Made by a program: the position numbers and the translations under genes. A model generated the notes under the pieces. That model worked only from the letters and a program-made list of their open reading frames with translations, searched no databases and was not told the origin of the DNA. Positions 8,101 through 10,492 of a stretch of 10,492 nt of DNA are shown here, piece after piece (position 1 is the first letter of the stretch; the number at the start of each line of letters is the position of its first letter). The stretch is from assembly GCA_036555705.1 (NCBI GenBank), contig DATBKT010000218.1:1-10492 (forward strand), in the 5' to 3' direction. The stretch is from JARBAU01 sp029237525. GTDB lineage: Archaea > Thermoproteota > Nitrososphaeria > Nitrososphaerales > Nitrososphaeraceae.

Positions 8101-8352
8101 TATTCGAATGCTATTGAAGTCGAATGGTAGGCAATTAAAGATGCCGCTGTAGTTTTAAAAACGTATATTGACCTCATTAATGCATATTGAAATATGTCTC
8201 TCAAAACTTGTGGCAAACCTTTGTTGAGTATCATTGGGTATGCCAAACAAAGCGCATGTCCTTAGAAACAATATTCACTTATTTTATGCTCTGAACATTT
8301 GTTTTACAAGCAGCAAAGAAATATAGCGATGCGTAGCTCTTGCTGCACAAGA
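8101..8352 (+). pseudogene. Possible decayed gene fragment, unidentified
   Basis: One plus-strand frame reads protein-like between stops: AIEVEW-stop-AIKDAAVVLKTYIDLINAY-stop-NMSLKTCGKPLLSIIGYAK, then further text to SSCCTR with another stop. The helix-like composition suggests an old gene, but I cannot name a family. An antisense frame is open over part of the same bases, so the strand itself is not certain. Confidence 0.22.
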
Positions 8353-8399
8353 TAAAAGAAATATTGGATGATGATTGACAATTAAAGAAATGACGGGAT

Positions 8400-8948
8400 C
8401 CCTCTATTGTTCCTTCATCAAAAAGCCTGAGCTGTTGTTGCTTCCGCTTTTTTTCCTACTCTTCATCTTCGCTATAATTAGATTAGCCTAATTCCTTTTC
8501 ATCTTCACTGTCATTAATTTGAGTCTCTTTCAACCTATTTGATAAACCTAATGGCATCATCAATCGTAGTGGTATTTGTAAGTAAATCTAGCCTTGTAGA
8601 ATAGAACTCTAGCCAAAGATAATGCAGACATCTCTTCTCTTTTCTATTCTGTACTTTATGCCATATTCCATATTTCTCTTATGACTGAAGTAATTGACCA
8701 TATATCCTCATACGCTCTGCCAATAGTTCAAAGTATCTTGATGTTGTCTTTGGCTTGGCTTCTCAATACGATATATCTATTAGCTATTAATTATAACTAG
8801 TCCAATTCACAATATGTCTTCTATCTCTAGTGTATCCTGAACCAGATCTCTTGTATTTAGTCTCTCCATTCTATTTGTTGTTAATACTTTTCCACAGCAG
8901 AGCTCAAATGTTCCATTTATTATGAGCAGCCCCTTGGTTGAACTTCAT
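8400..8948 (-). pseudogene. Decayed gene, unidentified
   Basis: A minus-strand frame starts at ATG 8948 (MKFNQGAAHNKWNI) and stays protein-like down to 8535, although it is broken by all three stop codons. Recognisable stretches are NGETKYKRSGSGYTRDRRHI (followed by VNWTSYN), then KTTSRYFELLAERMRIYGQL, then KRCLHYLWLEFYSTRLDLLT and TTTIDDAIRFIK. A frame change near 8535 leads into a charged tail, NDSEDEKELG-stop-SNYSEDEE-stop-EKKRKQQQLRLFDE. The total would have been about 180 residues, probably soluble and helical. The N-terminal wording slightly recalls the start of some archaeal transposases, but the rest does not. Because TAA, TAG and TGA all occur, recoding is unlikely and decay is the simpler explanation. 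Confidence 0.4.
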
Positions 8949-9080
8949 TATAGCGCTTGATACTAGGAGTTATCACACAGGTATGGTGCTATCAATTCAT
9001 AGCTAAAGTAGGGCTATATAATGGCAGGATCACGAAAACAGGTTAAGTATAAAGGATAGTTGTGAAAGCGCTGAAGATGG

Positions 9081-9102
9081 CTGATAGGTTACTGATAGGT
9101 TA
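9081..9102 (+). repeat. 11-bp tandem duplication
   Basis: CTGATAGGTTA occurs twice head to tail with no spacer. It lies in the gene-poor region and has no visible role beyond sharing GGTTAC with other short motifs upstream of the TIR-SIR2 gene. Confidence 0.7.
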
Positions 9103-9401
9103 CTATAATATAGTCTGTGAGTACCATGTAATTTTAAGGGCTTATTACTAATGTAAATTGGGATCCTCTTCAATACGCCTAGAAAATACACCATTTAACA
9201 TTATTCTTAAAAACGCGTGGAAAATGTTTATTGTTTATGACTACAATTCTGCAGTACAACAAAAGAATTCAAACAAGTTACAGACCTGGACATTGGTTCT
9301 ATTTAGAATCGATCGACCGCTTAGATAGGATGTTTTCTCATAGTCGATAATGTTATTAATCGGTTACTATTTTTCATTTCGTTGTAGATCCAATTAGAAC
9401 A

Positions 9402-9423
9402 AATACCATGAGATAATGGTATT
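9402..9423. repeat. Inverted repeat, 8-bp arms
   Basis: AATACCAT (9402-9409) and ATGGTATT (9416-9423) form a perfect hairpin-capable repeat with a 6-base loop, about 250 bases upstream of the TIR-SIR2 start. It could be a regulatory dyad; no T-run follows, so it is not an obvious terminator. Confidence 0.5.
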
Positions 9424-9506
9424 CATTGGTTATAATAGAAAAGGTTATCTGGCAGCTTTAGGTTGCAATTCTACCCGAAAATTTGTTATAGTATTACCAT
9501 ATACCC

Positions 9507-9520
9507 ATTCTATATAGAAT
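9507..9520. repeat. 14-bp perfect palindrome
   Basis: ATTCTATATAGAAT is its own reverse complement. It lies about 150 bases upstream of the TIR-SIR2 start codon. It might bind a dimeric regulator, but its pure AT core makes chance origin plausible. Confidence 0.45.
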
Positions 9521-9632
9521 ATCCGAATTTATAATACACTACTTATAACGAATACCCAATAAGGTTATACATAGCTTGATCTAGCTCGATTAGTCCTACG
9601 GCATATGCCTAACGGTTATAACTAAAAGTAAT

Positions 9633-9640
9633 CTAAATTA
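9633..9640 (+). promoter_or_regulatory. Possible TATA box of the TIR-SIR2 gene
   Basis: CTAAATTA lies about 37 bases upstream of the ATG at 9674, which would give a leader of about 11 bases with standard archaeal spacing. It is a modest match to the consensus and no ribosome binding site is seen. Confidence 0.25.
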
Positions 9641-9673
9641 GGCGAGTTTACATTTGCTACATTGTCTTCAAGT

Positions 9674-10492
9674 ATGAGTACAAATGGCGATCATAAAAAA
9701 CGAGTCTTCATTAGTTATGCTCATGAGGATCGTGATGCTGCACTAAGACTTTATAAAGAATTAAAGGATGCAGGATTGGAACCATGGCTTGACAAAGAAT
9801 CTCTTTTACCAGGCCAAGTCTGGCGTAATGAGATTAGCAAGGCAATCAAGAATAGTCAATTTTTTATGGCGATACTATCCTCAAATTCTGTTGAAAAAAG
9901 AGGATATGTACAAAAGGAATTAAACGATGCATTAGAGATACTAGACGAACTTTCGTATTCAAAAATTTTTGTAATCCCGATACGTTTGAATGAATGTAGA
10001 GTGTCACATAGAAAAATTAATGAGCTCCACATAGTGGATTTGTTTCCAGATTGGAAGCAGGGTTTCGAAAAAGTACTCGCATCAATGGGTTTTGAAAAAA
10101 TAAGGAGTAACTTCAATTGGAAAAAACTACTTTATTCAATACGTGAAAGAAAATGTACTCCATTTATAGGATCAGAAGTCTGTCAGCCATGGATTCCTCT
10201 TGGTAAAGAGGTGGCTAGTAGATGGGCTGAGGAAAACGAATATCCATTACAGAATTCATATGATCTATCACAGGTGGCTCAATTTTTGGCTATAAAATAT
10301 GGAGATGAAAGCTCTCCGAAAGAAGATCTTACAAGAGAGATTAACAAAATCCAAGTTCCTGATTTTAGATTGGGTGAATTTAGAAATGCCCCTCTTGCAG
10401 TTCTTGCTGATCTTAATTTGCCTATTTATATTACTACTAATTACGATCACTTTGTAGAGAAAGCTCTTGAAACCAGAGGAGGAAAACACCCA
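9674..10492 (+). CDS. TIR-SIR2 fusion protein, partial (C-terminus beyond right edge)
   Basis: The visible 273 residues hold two domains. Residues 8-140 are a TIR domain: KKRVFISYAHEDRDAALRLY, PGQVWRNEISKAI (46-58) and VDLFPDWKQGFEKVL. Glu82 in YVQKELNDAL sits at the NADase glutamate position. From about residue 146 a SIR2-like domain begins: CTPFIGSEVCQPWIPLGKEV (161-180), then DLSQVAQFLAIKYGDE, then LADLNLPIYITTNYDHFVEK (244-263). SIR2-like domains of this kind bind NAD+ and often act as NADases in phage defence. The glycine motif, normally close to FIGAGAC or FIGAGAS, is FIGSEVC here, which may alter nucleotide binding. ATG at 9674 begins just before the first TIR strand; an in-frame TTG at 9662 would add four residues. 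The frame is still open at 10492, so further domains may follow. Defence by NAD depletion or signalling is inferred from the families. Confidence 0.92.
   Translation, partial: MSTNGDHKKRVFISYAHEDRDAALRLYKELKDAGLEPWLDKESLLPGQVWRNEISKAIKNSQFFMAILSSNSVEKRGYVQKELNDALEILDELSYSKIFVIPIRLNECRVSHRKINELHIVDLFPDWKQGFEKVLASMGFEKIRSNFNWKKLLYSIRERKCTPFIGSEVCQPWIPLGKEVASRWAEENEYPLQNSYDLSQVAQFLAIKYGDESSPKEDLTREINKIQVPDFRLGEFRNAPLAVLADLNLPIYITTNYDHFVEKALETRGGKHP

Larger units (their letters stand above)
7848..9673. other. Long gene-poor region with decayed remnants
   Basis: These 1,826 bases lie between two divergently transcribed immune-type genes and hold no intact gene. Two stop-riddled coding-like stretches are listed separately (8101-8352 and 8400-8948). 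From about 8950 to 9660 I see no coding pattern on either strand, only short repeats and palindromes. No tRNA or other RNA gene was recognised. Confidence 0.6.

Noticed and set aside
8076..8261. 62-codon minus-strand open stretch without a good start
   Set aside because: It is short, has no clear start or family, and is antisense to an equally protein-like but broken plus-strand frame.
9103..9660. Search for a small RNA, tRNA or CRISPR repeat
   Set aside because: No cloverleaf, regularly spaced long repeat or stable GC-rich stem was found; only short AT-rich motifs are present.

Overview
This AT-rich window looks like an accessory region of an ammonia-oxidising archaeon (Nitrososphaerota/Thaumarchaeota), plausibly a low-GC Nitrososphaerales member such as the Nitrosocosmicus group. 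That assignment is inferred from AT-rich archaeal-type promoter sequences, few Shine-Dalgarno sites, the style of the decayed DDE transposase, and the TIR and substrate-binding proteins. No ribosomal or other marker gene is present to confirm it.

Layout. Positions 1-907 (minus) hold the N-terminal two thirds or so of a TIR-domain protein followed by NHL (beta-propeller) repeats; it runs off the left edge. A 264-bp divergent promoter region with two dyads follows. Next come two plus-strand genes: a small PH/GRAM-like protein (1172-1552) and a 707-residue protein with nine predicted membrane helices fused to an extracytoplasmic type-1 periplasmic binding domain (1640-3763). Positions 3824-4815 are a decayed IS5-like insertion sequence whose transposase (minus) has stops and a frameshift. 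Two further minus-strand genes follow: a two-helix SLATT/DUF4231 membrane protein (4844-5359) and a 659-residue protein combining an N-terminal deoxyribosyltransferase-like domain, a TPR/TRAFs-binding-like middle and a C-terminal SLOG-like Rossmann domain (5868-7847). Positions 7848-9673 contain no intact gene but hold at least one decayed gene remnant. The window ends inside a plus-strand TIR-SIR2 fusion (9674 to the edge).

How it fits together. Four of the six genes carry domains of nucleotide-centred immune or cell-suicide systems: two TIR domains, a SIR2-like domain, a SLOG-like domain with a deoxyribosyltransferase-like domain, and a SLATT membrane effector. The parts resemble those of Thoeris (TIR signal producer, SIR2-SLOG effector) and SLOG/SLATT systems, but in other combinations: TIR fused to SIR2, and SLOG fused to deoxyribosyltransferase-like and TPR parts with a SLATT protein downstream. 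A working hypothesis is that TIR/SIR2 chemistry on NAD or a related nucleotide makes a ligand for the SLOG protein, and that SLATT acts at the membrane. Nothing in the sequence proves coupling: the genes are separately promoted and spaced by hundreds of bases. The intact coding share is only about 64%, and two decayed elements are present, which fits a mobile, gene-turnover region.
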